DNA of 64,000 nucleotides, taken from positions 1,910,501 to 1,974,500 of the forward strand of contig OX465282.1 of the NCBI GenBank assembly GCA_949987705.1. Direction: 5' to 3'. How positions within the stretch are numbered: the stretch's first letter is position 1; the number at the start of each line of letters is the position of its first letter. Position numbers and translations under genes: made by a program. The DNA is from Thereva unica (taxonomy: Eukaryota > Arthropoda > Insecta > Diptera > Therevidae). Positions 10,480-22,450 of the stretch are shown piece after piece. A model generated the notes under the pieces. That model had not been told where the DNA came from. It ran no database searches and saw only the letters and a program-made list of their open reading frames with translations.

Positions 10480-12500
10480 AAATCACTTAGATGTGTACAG
10501 ACCACCATTCTTCTTTCCTCTTTGATCCGTTAGCTGGCGGTACGGGTACGTTTAAGTCACCTTCTACGGTGCCGATCGCTGAATTCTCCAGTCTTCCGGA
10601 CAGTCTCGCCAGAGAAGTTTACGTGGCAAGCAGTTATCGTCCGTTCGGCAAACATGTCCAATTCACCGTAGTAGTTGACATTTTTATATTTCTTCTTTGA
10701 TCAGTGTCTGTTGATCGCATTTTTGTTTAACTGTCTCGTTTCGAAGGAAATCGCGGAGTGAGACACCGTGAATCTGCCTTTCGATCAAACTTTGCCGACG
10801 ATCAAAAGAAGGTTACCGCGATAATTCGTGCATTCCTCACAGCCGGCTTTCTTCAAAATTGGCACAACGATCGTTTTCTTCCACGCCGAGGGGACACGAT
10901 CCGAATGCCATATGTGTGTTATGAGGACGTGGAGTTGTTGTGATAAGACATCACATAAGACAGGCTTTGGTCATTTCGTCGGGATAATTCCATTTTTCAG
11001 CGATTTTATTGCCATCTTCTCCTCGATAATTGTAGGTTCGGTATCAAGCAACTTATTCGTCGGCTGTTCGATCATCGGTGGATCGGGTGCTGGACCTTGT
11101 GGCGTATCGTGGCTGTACAGCTGGTAGAAAAATTTTTCTCCACCGCTGCAGGCGCCTATGAGGAGAGCACACGAAAGTTCCATCCGACTGGTACAGCGTA
11201 CTCATTCCTCGACGGTGCCTCCTGATTTAATTTTTTGTCGAACTTCTTCGTTCAATCTTCGATATTGTTCGAAATCGATGTGTTTCATTCGTTTCTGCTG
11301 ATCGACGAGATTCAGACAGCTGTCCGAGATCCATGGCTGCGTCCGTTTACGGATAGGTGTAGAAAACTCCACTGCACAACGCACAATGAAGTCCGGTCAT
11401 TTCCTTTCTTCTACATCGCTCTCGTCCGGTATTGCGAGGCCCGCGAATTTCTGCAATTTCGATCGAACAAAATAATGGTCCGATCTGCAGTCTGGCCCCT
11501 GCATTGCACGTACGTCTTTAAGCGTCGATCGGAATCTTGCGATGATCAAAACGTGGTCTAACATCGCCGAGTCGTTGCCGAATGGATCTCGCCAGGTGAG
11601 TTGGTGTTTGTATCGTCGTCGGAAGATGCTGTTGCTGCCAACGGTCAAATTATTTGACGCTGCGAATGAAAGGAGGGGTAAGCCGTTGTCGTTAATTACT
11701 CCGTGTCCGAATTTGCCCATCGTTCCTTCCCAGCCAGTTCGATCTGTACCTGAATGTTCCCTAATTCGTTTCGAGGTATCGTATCCAGCGTCTGTTGAGC
11801 TGATCGTAGGATCGCAAATTTTGCAAAGAGATAATTGCTTGGGATTTGCTTGGGATAATTTTGGCCGATTTTTGGAAAGTGCTCCGATTTGGATGAATAG
11901 GATATCGTTGGAAAGGGCCCACCCTCCTGAATCCAGACTAGTTAAGTTTGCCAAAAAATACCAAGGGGTTCGGATTTGTATATCCTTGTTCGCATTAGTA
12001 TAGCGATACGATATGGATTATGTTAGCGCATAAACGGATACGATATGGATTTTGATCGTTCAACCGATCGTTATAGCTGCAAAACGCTCGGATATCGATT
12101 GCGATAACGCTGGTGGCAGCCGGTCGCTCGACCAAAAACCCGACGCCGGCTTCTTGTTTCTCACCACCGGAATAATAAAGCGTCATCGTTTCGTCGATTG
12201 TTGGCGGGACGATCGCCAATATCCCGGATCCGGTAAGTGGTAGTTCCGATAGCTTAGCAACTGATATTTTGCATTTCGATAATTCCATTTCTATGACTTC
12301 CTTTTGATCAACGTGATGTCCTGTTCGTAAATTCCACGCGCCGAATTGAATTTCCACTTTCGGTGGGACTAATTTGGGTCTTCGGCCAGTAACCCACTCC
12401 GAACCAGCATCCTTGGTCCCCAGCGCTGACGCATTGGCTGCCCCGGACGTAGTAGCATTATTTCGTAAAAAGTAAGTTCGTATTTCCATGCGGTTTCTTG
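10480..12500 (-). pseudogene. Degenerate RTE-type LINE (endonuclease to RT)
   Basis: Reading from 12500 downward: the start of an APE-like endonuclease (IQFGAWNLRTGHHVDQKEVI, ~12350-12290), its middle (GVGFLVERPA, ~12150-12115), and after an interruption the endonuclease C-terminal part (TGWEGTMGKFGHGVINDNG, ~11735-11680; HQLTWRDPFGN ~11600-11565; LDHVLIIARFRSTLKDVRA ~11555-11500; SDHYFVRSKL ~11475-11445). Next come KRTQPWISDSCLNLVDQQKR (~11345-11285) and the pre-RT block EEKMAIKSLKNG (~11010-10975), then HIWHSDRVPSAWKKTIVVPI (~10910-10850). This order and these motifs fit the RTE group often annotated as craniofacial development protein 2-like. The RT core is mostly lost beyond ~10840. Stops and frameshifts make it inactive. 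Confidence 0.8.
11810..11975 (-). repeat. Satellite-related segment embedded in the RTE-like LINE
   Basis: On the minus strand the order is CCGAACCCCTTGGTATTTTT, GGGCCCTTTCCAACGATATC, CCTATTCATCCAAATC, GAGCACTTTCCAAAAATCGG, CCAAAATTATCCCAAG and CTCTTTGCAAAATTT. This is colinear with the 311-bp satellite at 51977-61386 (CCGAACCCCTTGTTATTTCT, GAGCCCTTTCCAACGACACC, CCATTCATTAAGATC, CAGCACTTTCGTGAAAACGG, CCAAAAATATCCCAAG, CCTTTGCATAATTT). It covers a little over half a monomer. It sits where the middle of the LINE endonuclease should be, between ~11990 and ~11800, and looks inserted there or exchanged for it. Confidence 0.7.
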
Positions 12501-12774
12501 CCAAGTTTCTTCGGTTTTCCTATTCTGATCAATTCGGTAGGTTGACCACCCTCCTCCTTTCACACCCTGCACTTGGGTCCAGACGACACGCTCTACAGTA
12601 ATAACAACTTCCTCGGTGCGTGGTGGATGCGCATTATCGATTAGAGTATGCGTGGTGTGAAAACTGTCAACTGTCAAATTGCCTGTCATTAGAAACAGTG
12701 TTGCCAATTCAAAAAACAAACTTCAAAAACCACTTTATTGTCAGATTCGGAGAAGTAAAAAGGCGAATCACCAT

Positions 12775-12850
12775 TTCGCTGCGTGGATTCGAGCCCTGAA
12801 TCTCTACAATGGTAGTGGGGCGGCACCTTAAACCCCTTTGAGGCCACCAA
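12775..12850 (-). repeat. tRNA-like SINE fragment, copy 1
   Basis: On the minus strand GCCGCCCCACTACCATTGTA, then GAGATTCAGGGCTCGAATCC and ACGC, a Pol III B-box-like stretch. It matches 27708-27765 (CTACCATTCTAGAG, TTCGTGGTTCGAATTCAC) over about 50 bp. No complete tRNA cloverleaf can be drawn, so it is read as a tRNA-derived SINE fragment. Confidence 0.4.
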
Positions 12851-12859
12851 TCCCCCTTA

Positions 12860-15163
12860 AGTCTTTTAATATCCCTTAAGCTTCAATCTTCCTTAAGTTT
12901 ATTAATAATCCCTTGAGACATTTGTCAAAAAGGAAGCTTACATGTATATCCATCTATTTATTTCAACTGCCACCATATTTCAATATACTGTCGTAGTCTT
13001 ACACAAGCCATTAACTTGTCATCTGTACGCGAGCAAATGTACCAGAACGAACTGTTGCACCACGCTTAAGGTTATCGCCCCCGCACTTAAGCTCCGAGCC
13101 GCACTTTAAGCAAATACTGGAGTACATTTTGAGTCAATATTGACTCTATTCTCTTATAGCAGCATAAAAAATTTAATATAGAATATCTGGAAAGGGTTTA
13201 TAAATCCTCCCCGCAACAACGCCAGGCATGTGGGACCGACGACGACGCTGATATGAAAGGCACTCAGTAACTACACAGCGTTGGAGTAATTTTTTACAGA
13301 TCGTTGAAAGTGCGTCGGATAACGATTTAAAATGCATTACGATGTCAGTTCAGGACTTCTTGAAGGATGTTCGTGACAATAACACATCTTCCCTACACCC
13401 CACAACCTAGGCAGCCATCAATACTAGATAAAAAAAATTGGAGGGTGTGTGTGCAGGGGTGGGGGTTGTGGAGTGGAATTCCACTTTCCTACTGTCGTTG
13501 CTGTTGTCGCTGTCGCTGTCGTCGTCCTCGTCGTCATTGACTTCTTGTCTGTTACATAAGACGATTCAGGCTAGAGACCCACAAGTATATTGCGAGAGGT
13601 TGCAGGATCCAGGACTCAGGAGCCCTATCATTCATAACCGTCGTCTGACTTAAGCTGGGAAGGAAACGTATAGAAATATAGGCGGGCATTAGTCCTGTCC
13701 TACGGTATACTACAGGGCGAGCTTCTGCAGGGATTACGCCCCAATCAAATGGGGATGACTTTGGGATTATGTGCCTGGAATTGACATCGATTGCATGAGT
13801 TGATTGCTTCCCATAGACGCAGGGTCCACAGCAAATTTAAAAGGTGTATTCCCAGCATTTTATTGGATTCTTGATTGGAATTTCTATGGCCAATATATGA
13901 AAATTATTGCAGGGGCAGCCACCAGCCGCCTGCCCCTCTCTAGGATCTCTTCATGTCTGGTGGATGATTGTCTTCGCCCTTTTTATCTGTCTGCAAATAA
14001 ACATTTTTTACTTTAAGCATCTTCGATTTGTTTCTCCACCCCCACACACACACACCCCATGTCTTGTGTCTATTTCGAGCAATAAAACGTCAAGGAGAAT
14101 AAAGTAAAAAAAAAAATATTTTGTCAGTTAAATTTTTTTCCTTTTTCATTCCTCCGAAGGGAAAATCTTTGAAATCCTTTATATGTCAGAAAAATACTAG
14201 GAAAATGTCATTTCGCAGTAACTGTGCCAATTTTGTTAAGATACAGAAGTAAAAAAAAATACGAAGAAACATCCCCCGTTCCTTGTGTTTTTTGCGAAGG
14301 GATGAGGGATGATGAACGGGGAGCATGGTGGCGAATGGGAATAAAATATTAAACGACAACCGAAAAATTGAATGCGTTGAAGGCCTTGGTAGCTGGATTC
14401 CAGGCTAAATGGATTTCCTCTGTTGAGGACGTATATCTGTCATTTCGGTGGAGTATTTTAAGATTCAACTAGACGCTTGATAAGGACATGAAATTGTAAT
14501 CGTTTAAGGATATCTGATTGATGACCTGAATCCATTCTAAATTGGAATGTTTTATTGTTGATTGAATTGACAGTTTATAGGAGGAGAAGAACCAAAATTG
14601 CGGTTATGTTTTTTGAGATGGAACGATGGGAGAACGAACGATTTTATTACATTGTCTATTTACTTAGGAGAAGAGTAGTAAATACATTGTGGTCCAGATT
14701 AAATCTACTTACTTTATAGTCTACGCTTAACTTGTACCTTTAACTGCATAAAGTTTGTTATGTGAAAATCTAGCGTCAGGTGGTTCGACATGACGTTCAC
14801 GTCATTGTGCAAAGTCTGGCAGTAAGCTTAACTCGAAGGATAGCAAAAGGATAGAATAGGTTTAAGGGGAGTCTTGGGGATGCCTGAGGAGAAGGTGGTG
14901 AGGACTGCGTTGGAGCTCTTGGAAATTATATGAGTTCGGCAAACTGACTGTGGAAGGTTGTCCCATACCCGAATAAAATATAAAAACGCCCGCACCTAGC
15001 CTGCAACAGGTAGGCTCTAGCCTGCATAGCGCCCGAAACAAGCAGGGTACGCTTGGCTAAAAAAACACATTCTATTAGCCTGCAACAAGCACCCACGCAC
15101 AGACTATAGGAAGAAAGTTGGAGCTTGTAAAAATTGCATACGATAAAGAAAACAAGCAATTAC
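12860..15163. other. Non-coding DNA, no gene seen
   Basis: Contains several spaced CCCTTAAG-type words (12855-12925 and 13065-13110), a GT/G-rich stretch (13441-13475), a TCG/CTG-rich microsatellite (13493-13536) and poly-A (14106-14116). Open frames at 13438-13653 and 13804-14107 are low-complexity or featureless. Confidence 0.55.
13493..13536. repeat. (GTC/GTT)n trinucleotide microsatellite
   Basis: Imperfect GTC, GTT and GCT triplets in a row, including TCGTCGTCCTCGTCGTC. The open frame across it is a by-product of the triplet period. Confidence 0.8.
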
Positions 15164-15420
15164 GGTGCCATTAGCATACTGAGTAGACTGGTTCTCGGTA
15201 GATTACGTAGGTCAAGCAGCATTGGACGTGATTAGTGCTTGGTTTGAGGGACTGCTTGGTAGAACGACACTCGCATCGGTGAGGGAGCATTTATAAATGT
15301 TCATGCTTGTAGCGGGAGCGTCGATGCCTCTAGCGGGAATATTTTCAGATTTTCATGCATGTAGCGGTTGCATGCATACCCGTGTGGCATGCGCATTAAC
15401 TTCCTATGCGTGCCAGTTTC
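15164..15420 (+). repeat. 5S rRNA-derived retroposon, copy 3
   Basis: GGTGCCATTAGCATACTGAG, then GGTTCTCGGTAGATTACG, GTCAAGCAGCATTGGACG, GATTAGTGCTTGG and GGGACTGCTTGG, colinear with copies 1, 2 and 5. The tail (15267-15420: CGACACTCGCAT, GGGAGCATTTATAAAT, GTGGCATGCGCATTAAC) resembles the tail of copy 1, so copies 1 and 3 share a tail type. Confidence 0.75.
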
Positions 15421-15639
15421 AGCCGCGTGTATGCTTTTAAGAAAATTAACCAAATATATTATTGTTACTCAGCCATGCGAGTGGTTCTAGTTATCAACCA
15501 ATTCCTTGACCAAAGTATGCGGGAATATACTGCCTGCAGACTGTACGAACAATCCAAGCGTCGTAGTTTTGTGTTACGAAAGCAAACATAGCCGGAGCAG
15601 TCGGTGAAAATTGCTACATTCACCAGCCAACAGTTTTGT

Positions 15640-15730
15640 CCAGCCACACTAAAGAGGTTCTCAGACCACCGACCCTTATAAAAGAATTGAATTCAAAGGG
15701 GGGCGATTGTAAATCTTGTTGGTTATGGCC
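15640..15730 (+). other. Possible LTR-element polypurine tract and 3' LTR start
   Basis: AAAGGGGGGCGAT at 15696-15708 followed by TGTAAATCTTG resembles a polypurine tract abutting an LTR beginning with TG. The preceding reading (LIKELNSKGGDCK) ends as some LTR-element pol genes do. No second LTR was identified, so the call is weak. Confidence 0.25.
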
Positions 15731-16756
15731 TAGGCTAGTGGTTGGAAGAGTAACTTGCACCGTTTCTGTGTCAGTACCTATCTAAATCTTTAGGCATCTT
15801 GGCTTACACCATCCTACCAGCAAAGTATGAAATCGACTACAAAGTGTCAGAGTTATTTAATATTGAAATACTGAAGGTCTACATGGCGCACCGCATAGGT
15901 TTGATATATCTCGTCATTTAATTTTTTAGACAACACCGATAATAAAACGAAGAGCAGAATTACCCTCACTAATACGATTAACCCAATTCAGTCAAGATCA
16001 GTTGAGGTCCCCCAGAAAGTGAGAGACGGAAGTTACATGCGCCCAGGTGCAATTATTACAAAGGCCGGTCAGAGCGTCTTAAGTAATTTACTGATTGTAA
16101 AACTGCTGCTCTGGACCCATTACCTGCACTTGGAGAATTTTCTTCCGTATACCGATCGACTACTCCATTTCTCAGGTTGTTGTTTGCAGTTTTTTAATTT
16201 TATTTTTACTCGAGCAAATTTATGCTCTGAGCATGTTCTTTATAACGCCACGCCCTTTTATTTCCCAGGCTCAAGTGCCCCATTACCCACTTGACTACAA
16301 GACATCCAAATTGAAATTCAACCCAAGTTCAATGACCAGATCTGCCCGAGAGAAATGGGGAAACCTTCATTCTGAAAGGTGCTATGACGTGGTTTTATAC
16401 AAATCTGATAGAGCTACAGGATGAGTTTAGGTATAGGACCAAGGGTACATTATCATTCTTCAGTGGATACTGGTTTTCAGGAACATCGAAAGCAACGAAA
16501 AGGGGGAATAATTGTCCAGACTAAAAGCAAATCTAAACTAGTAGGTAATGTATGGAAGTCGCTGTATGTGAAGTTGATATATATCAACATAGACTTCCTT
16601 TTAATTACAAGCTTCATGTGCGACAAGTCTAGAAAGACCGGATCTAACTACAACAATCAAGGATTATGCGTCTTCCTGATGATACCACGAATGGACAACG
16701 TGAGAATCATGTCGATTATCTCAGAACACTAAACGTTTAAAGAATACGCAGCCAAA
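15731..16756. other. No recognisable feature
   Basis: Open frames at 16019-16294, 16233-16424 and 16421-16732 are uninterrupted for 60-100 codons, but I recognise no domain. It could be decayed transposon sequence, since it lies between the possible LTR and a LINE. Confidence 0.4.
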
Positions 16757-19330
16757 TTGGAATTTGCTGTGATGATGATTTTTTCCGTTTTAATGGAGGG
16801 TCACTATACCTGCATGTACTACTCATCCGACATCTTTCGAAATGGTATTGCTTGTGATGGAGTCTATGGAGGTATTTTTCACCCGTCCTGCCTGAATGGT
16901 CATGTCAGATGCAAGTCCTCAGTCCCAAGAGGATCTACTTGCAAAGGGTGTTCTGTCATGTATTAAGGTTGCTTAAAGGTATCTCCGAAGTGATTGAAAC
17001 TTATAATGCAAATGTAATTGATCGGTTAATTTCCTCCTGGAGTAACACCTAGCATTTTCAAGTCCTGTCCGACGATATCCAATACGTAAATGTCCGGCTT
17101 GACCAGCTGTCTGAAACACTAGCTTCTTTTTCAATGTGATCGAGTGCTCTTGTGACTAAATTCTAAGAGCTCTCATCTCCAGTCTCGGTCTTGAATACCG
17201 TCGATGATTTGCACTTAGTGATTCTTAACCCTGGTGGTGCTCCTGCTTCCTCCTTCTCAAATGAAACCTCGGTTCACTCTCTCCAGTATTAAATGATATT
17301 AAAGGATGTACGATGAGTGTTAGGACTGAAGTGGAGTCGTTATCACTTACAGTGAAAGATTTAGTGTTTTCGATAGTAAGTATTCCTGTACCGCTTATTG
17401 AATGGAGGTGCAATACGAGCCTTCAGCCTCTGCTACTCCTAAGGTTGGTAATGCCGTAGGAATTTCCATAATACCCGAGAGAGAGCCCTTCAATGGGGGC
17501 TGACTGGCTCCTAACCAAAAACCGGTGGAAAGCGGTTACGACGATTTCGTAGACGCAGTCGTAAAATGACAATTCCTCTATCACTTTCGCCAGGTTTGAA
17601 AAAACTTAAGGCGCTCACCCTCTATTACCAAAGTAAGATGAATGAGATCCAAAACCCATGCTGTGTTTCTATCAACTTCGGCCAGCGATTTGGATATAAT
17701 CGCTTTTACAGAGAGTTGGTTATATAGTGAGACCCATGGTACAATAATACAAGGTAGGCTCGCAAGGAAAAGCTCTGTTTCCATCTTGAAAAGCTTCTAC
17801 CATTTTTATATAAGAAAAGATCTGAGTGACGTCACGAGAGAGCTTTTTTCCTTTGTGAACTAAGGGTCTGTGCCAAAATAGCAATTCAAATGTCAATTTG
17901 TATGGAAAACCCATTTCAATTGGTAAATTTGATTTTCGACGGTTTGCGTCTATGGAAATGCTTAAATTATTATAAACATTTCAGATTTTACTTTGATCAA
18001 GTCAGCCGTTAAATAAATTTAAAAAAGTAAACAAGTAATTATGGAAAAAAAGAAATGCAAAGAAGATTTTACTTAAAATAATAAATTTGTTGCTTAGCTA
18101 AACGGAGATGAAAAATGTTTAGAGAAAAATATTATGCAAACAAAATCTTGCTCTGATTTTTTTTCCACCCAAATATGCTTGTCTGATATCTTAATATCAA
18201 CTGGAAAACACGAAATAAAAGTAAAAATATAAAAACAAAACATAACTGGAAACCAGTTATTAATTATTTATGGTTTTAAACACTCGCAAGAAGACATCAT
18301 TTTAGTACAATACTTTTAGTTTTGCAGGAAGAAACTAAAAAAATATTGCAATTAGGGATAACGCTCAATCATTCATTTAAAAGAAGAAGAATAAACAATC
18401 TAACAATCTAATCTAAAATAATAAAATATTAAAAATTTTCAACAAATGTTTGTTTTGTCGTCCATTTTTACTGAATTTTTTAACTGTCATTAAAATGGGT
18501 GAATTGGGATTTTGGCACACTTTAGAATATTGAAGGGCCTTGGGAAATGAGAAAAATTCGAAATGGTATTTTGGCAAACGGCCTAAGATCTGAGTGACGT
18601 CACGGGTCCCTTACGAGCTTACCTTGTAATTATTGTACCATGGTGGGCCCTCATTGCCGAACTTTACGGCTCCTCCTTCCAAGTTTTTCGGAGGGATAGA
18701 TATAGTGACTCAGAAGCTCGTAGAGGTGGTGTACTACTTGCCTTATATCGCTTCCTAGTTTTTCAAACTCTTTGGACATTGAGCTTCTCGCTCTAAAAGT
18801 CTCTCTGGTTCACTGGATTTGCTGTTACATCCCACCCTAAAGCTCAGCACTCTTGACGATGGATTCCAAAGACGAAACCCTACTTTTAGGTGATTTTAAT
18901 TCACGCCATGTTCAATGGGTATCTTCTGCTGCCGACGATAACTACCTCCATGGAAACAACCTTAATTTTAGGGAATCCTGCTTTCTGAAATCCATATTCT
19001 CATGCGGCTTGGACTAAATAAATGATGTGAATAATATTTTAGGAATGCAGTTGAATCTTGTATTCTTTTCCGACTCAAACAACATAATTGTTCAGCCTAG
19101 TTTTATAGTCTTGTCGTCTGTCGATAATTATTCCCTCGTTTTCTACTAAGCTATTGTACTGTCTTTAACAATAAGCTAATCCCTGAAGAGTTCACATTTG
19201 CCTTTAACTTTAAAAAGGCCAATCTTGAAGAACTGTCATCCAAGCTCACTTCGATTTTACACAACTTGAGAGATTTTTCGAAATAGGAGATCTGGTCCGG
19301 TACCTGAATATCGAAGAGTGGTCATCGGCC
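16757..19330 (+). pseudogene. Degenerate LINE with PHD-like ORF1 and endonuclease
   Basis: ORF1 (about 16757-17470) contains NGIACDGVYGGIFHPSCLN (~16840-16900) followed by CKGCSVMY, a Cys/His pattern like the PHD-type finger in ORF1 of jockey and CR1-group LINEs. ORF2 starts near 17590 (KKLKALTLYYQ) and runs on in another frame with RSKTHAVFLSTSASDLDIIA and FTESWLY (~17645-17725), an APE-endonuclease N-terminus. After the P-like insertion (17735-18642) it resumes with AELYGSSFQVFRRDRYSDS and RRGGVLLALYR (~18655-18755), then DFNSRHVQWVSSAADDN (~18890-18942) and FNFKKANLEELSSKL (~19205-19250). Multiple stops; no RT follows, so it is truncated near 19330. Confidence 0.8.
17735..18642. mobile_element. 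P-element-like MITE with 8-bp target duplication
   Basis: Left end CATGGTACAATAATACAAGG; the right end, on the minus strand, is CATGGTACAATAATTACAAG. The inverted repeat extends about 33 bp (through GGCTCGCAAGG / AAGCTCGTAAGG). The termini resemble the Drosophila P-element end (CATGATGAAATAACATAAGG). Flanking octamers are GTGAGACC (17727-17734) and GTGGGCCC (18643-18650), 6 of 8 identical; P elements make 8-bp duplications. Subterminal 11-bp inverted repeats TGTGCCAAAAT lie at 17869-17879 and 18509-18519, that is 135 and 124 bp from the ends, close to where P elements carry theirs. GTGACGTCAC palindromes occur at 17826-17835 and 18594-18603. The ~900-bp AT-rich interior has no transposase. 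It sits inside a LINE endonuclease. Confidence 0.75.
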
Positions 19331-21329
19331 GCTAGATGTTATTCCAAGCCCTTCTATTGCCTATTCAGAGTCAATAGTGTATCTGTTCTTGATACTTGGT
19401 GCATTTATCTACGTACCATAGCATTTTGGAAGTTTTAACGTCTTATATTGAGCCGCTATTAAAATTCTAGATCTGTTTTATTATTGATGTTAAAATAAGT
19501 AGGTAGTCGGTTGGTCGGGCCTGGGAAAAAACCCAAGCTTGTGGTAATGTAGTTATAGGCGATCAAAAAGAACAGAGAGTGACATTGCAAACTTCTCTCG
19601 AATACCAAATATTAAATTTATCAAGAATTTATCTTAATTAGCTTAAAACGGCAACCAAATCGAATTAATATACTTTAATTTGGTATATGGGGAATATATA
19701 AATAAATTAGCAAAAAAAAACACAGAAAGTTAAAATTTGTTAGATACTTTCCCTTTATTTATTAAAACTAAATTACATAAGGCACAATATTCCAATCCCA
19801 TCGCCCCCATCCAACAAACAAATATTTATTTCGTCGTACTTTAAATTAAAATTTATTTATTAGCCACAGAAATCCCCATATCAAAAGGAGCCAAACCAAA
19901 AAACCTACATTTTACTTAGGAAAGAACCTTTGAGATAAATTTCTTATTTGCGTACAAACAAGCACAAGCACAATCCCCCATAAAGTTGCACAGGATGGAA
20001 GGGAGAAGGAGAGGATGACGACGACTACGACGACGATGATGATGATGAAAACATCCCCAAAAACTTAACTAATTTTCCTTTTTCAGAGCACAATAATTCA
20101 TAAATATCTCGTCGAAAGCATCTGACTTTTAATACTACTAGCAGGGCGCAACAACAAGGATATATATAAATACAGGACCCAAAGGATCCCTGGAGCCTCA
20201 ATCCTTATTAAGACCAAAGTCAAACATGGGAGACAAAATTCTTGGCATTTCTTCTCTCCTTGTTCCCGGGATTTTCTTCACATTTTCTTAGATTGCATTA
20301 AATTCCAGTTTTCGACTAATCAAAATCGGGATATAAAATCCTTAATAAAAACCAGGACAAGCCGAAGAAATGTGCATCCTTGATTATCCAATCGTGATTA
20401 GAGCGGAAATTCATGAGTGTATGCGTGAATACGGAGTGAAGGATGTACTCTCACGGACGGGGGTGGTTATAAATACTTTATTTATGCTCATCTGAAAAGG
20501 ATTCGAAGTCCTTGGTTGGGGCTCGTACGAGTATACTCGTATATATGTGTGGGTGTACATGTTGTGTAGGCAAATTCACCGGAAGGCAACAAAACCGCTT
20601 TTGCAAGGAAACTTTCATCTGCACTCGCTCAGATGTGGTTTGGCGGAACAAATAAAGTTTTCCGTTCACATAATACGAGGTTATGGGGTCGTCATTTGGC
20701 AACCTATGAACCTCGTTCTGTGTTAATGTATTGTTCTCAAACTCGAGAGCATGTTAACCCATGTTTTTTAGGCAGCTGGAGGGGGGCTGCTAAAATATAG
20801 TTTTCTATTTTGAGTGATACGGAATTAAAAAGTTTTCCTGCGCTGGCTGTGTGTAGTGGGGAGAGACTAGCTGGTGTGACAAACCGAAACCGAGAGAAGA
20901 CAAGAAACTAGACGTAAGTGATGTGGTAGCATGGAAATTTACATATTCTATAATGATATTTTCTTGTATCAAGTGGACTAACCATACAAGCAAAGAAGGC
21001 CGCATTTTAGTTGTGGTATATTTGTATGGTTAAGAATATGTCGGTTTCAACCTCGAGAAAAACGAAGAGGGGTTTTTGAAGAATTTAGAAAGTTCTAGTA
21101 GCTTTAAGGAAAATATCGTTTGTTTTTGAAAACAAGAATGAACGTTTTCTAAAGCCCAGGACACGATCTAGGATCCAGCTGCCTCGGGTTCTAACCGCGC
21201 CCGAGAGATTGATGCCTTTTTCTTCTTCGGTGGTTCTACAGCCCAATTCAAGCCCGCAACCAGCAACGTTGACCCTCTTAGACCTACTCACTTTAACAGA
21301 AGTTTAAAAAGGTAACAGCAAGCTATAAA
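19331..21329. other. Non-coding AT-rich DNA, no gene seen
   Basis: Contains a GAC/GAT triplet microsatellite (20013-20048) and an AT-rich stretch (19590-19900). Open frames at 20478-20702, 20805-21005 and 21085-21291 on the minus strand show no domain. Confidence 0.55.
20013..20048. repeat. (GAC/GAT)n trinucleotide microsatellite
   Basis: GATGACGACGACTACGACG followed by GATGATGATGAT. Confidence 0.8.
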
Positions 21330-21600
21330 ACCAAATTCACAAGCACAGATCATCTTACGAGATACCCTGACGCGGATGGTCAAGATCTGATTGATCTATT
21401 CCTCACTTCCCATTCAACAAAGTACTCCATCGAGTTAGACACACCTCTTGGCAAATCATACCACTGCCTAAACAGCGCTAATTCTCGATATCCGTCTTCT
21501 GTCTCACTGTCTAGTATTTTGGCGAAGCTCCTAGCGAGGGCTTACTGGTTTTTTCAAGCTTCTGTTTGCTCTTTGTTTCACCATACTGTAAAATCTGGAA
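21330..21600 (+). pseudogene. LINE endonuclease C-terminal fragment
   Basis: FTSTDHLTRYPDADGQDLID (from ~21335) continuing as LFLTSHSTKYSIELDTPLGK (~21395-21455) and SYHCL (~21457-21471) matches the end of non-LTR APE endonucleases, where LDLFLTS...PPLGxSDHC is the usual form. The final D of the SDH triad reads Y here (SYHC), so the fragment would be catalytically dead even without its stops. No RT follows. Confidence 0.7.
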
Positions 21601-21859
21601 ACCTGAAAGGCCTAAGCGGAATAGATGATTGATTATCCTTTAGATATTTCTCTGAACGAGCCTCTTCATCGCGGGTACATCAAATTGAGAAACACTAGTA
21701 AGTTTACTTATTCTCAAACTCTTTTCTAACCGACACGGCTACGCTCATCACTTTTATCGAGTGGGGGCTCATTCCCAAAGAACGCATAGAATTATGCTAT
21801 GAATATAACGATATTTTCTATCCAAAGTGGGATCTACTCGCCTTCACGACCGCTATAAA

Positions 21860-22130
21860 TAACGAAATCTCGCTGATGCAGGATCAAGACCCTGTCAAAC
21901 AGAAAATGTAACGACTGTCACAGTCTAGAAGCAGATCATAAGCGAGTAGATCAAGGAAATGCTGAATAATGATTTTGTCCAGCCCAGAAAAAGCCAGTGG
22001 AATTCTCTCCTGCTGCTAGTTCCCACAAAAAACTGACAAAAATGTTTGGAATTATAGAAAGGCCAATTGACTGATAGTTTTTACCATCTGACTGGGACCT
22101 GTGTTTCCACAAGAAGAACGGCAACTCTAT
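21860..22130 (+). pseudogene. Ty3/gypsy reverse transcriptase N-terminal fragment
   Basis: DPVKQKM (~21890) then, after a frameshift, KEMLNNDFVQPRKSQWNSLL (~21955-22014) and LLVPTKN. This is the region just before the gypsy RT catalytic core (usual form: EMLxxGIIxPSxSPWxSPVVLVPKK). The catalytic centre itself is absent. Confidence 0.6.
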
Positions 22131-22450
22131 CTCTCTCATAGGGACAAGAACGGGATCATAGAGACAAGAACGCGTAAGTTAATTTCCTATTGCAAATCTG
22201 AATGTGTAAACATAATTAAAAATTAGTGAAGCGCCCTTTAGATCACGAGGTATGTATGTAGAAGCCTTTTAGATGTCGACACCAAATCTACTGGAAACGA
22301 CAATATACCCTCTCCAACAAAATTACCTAAACCTCTGCGCAAACATTTTGCCTTATCATACTTCTCCGGATTTTATCCAGCTTACACTTTCACAGCTCTG
22401 ATGATACCAGCACAGTGTCGTCAGCGATTTTTACTTCGAATGTGAGCCTT

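Noticed and set aside
17817..18604. The 20-bp direct repeat AAGATCTGAGTGACGTCACG as a long target-site duplication
   Set aside because: Both copies lie inside the P-like terminal inverted repeats, so they are internal to that element and not its flanks.
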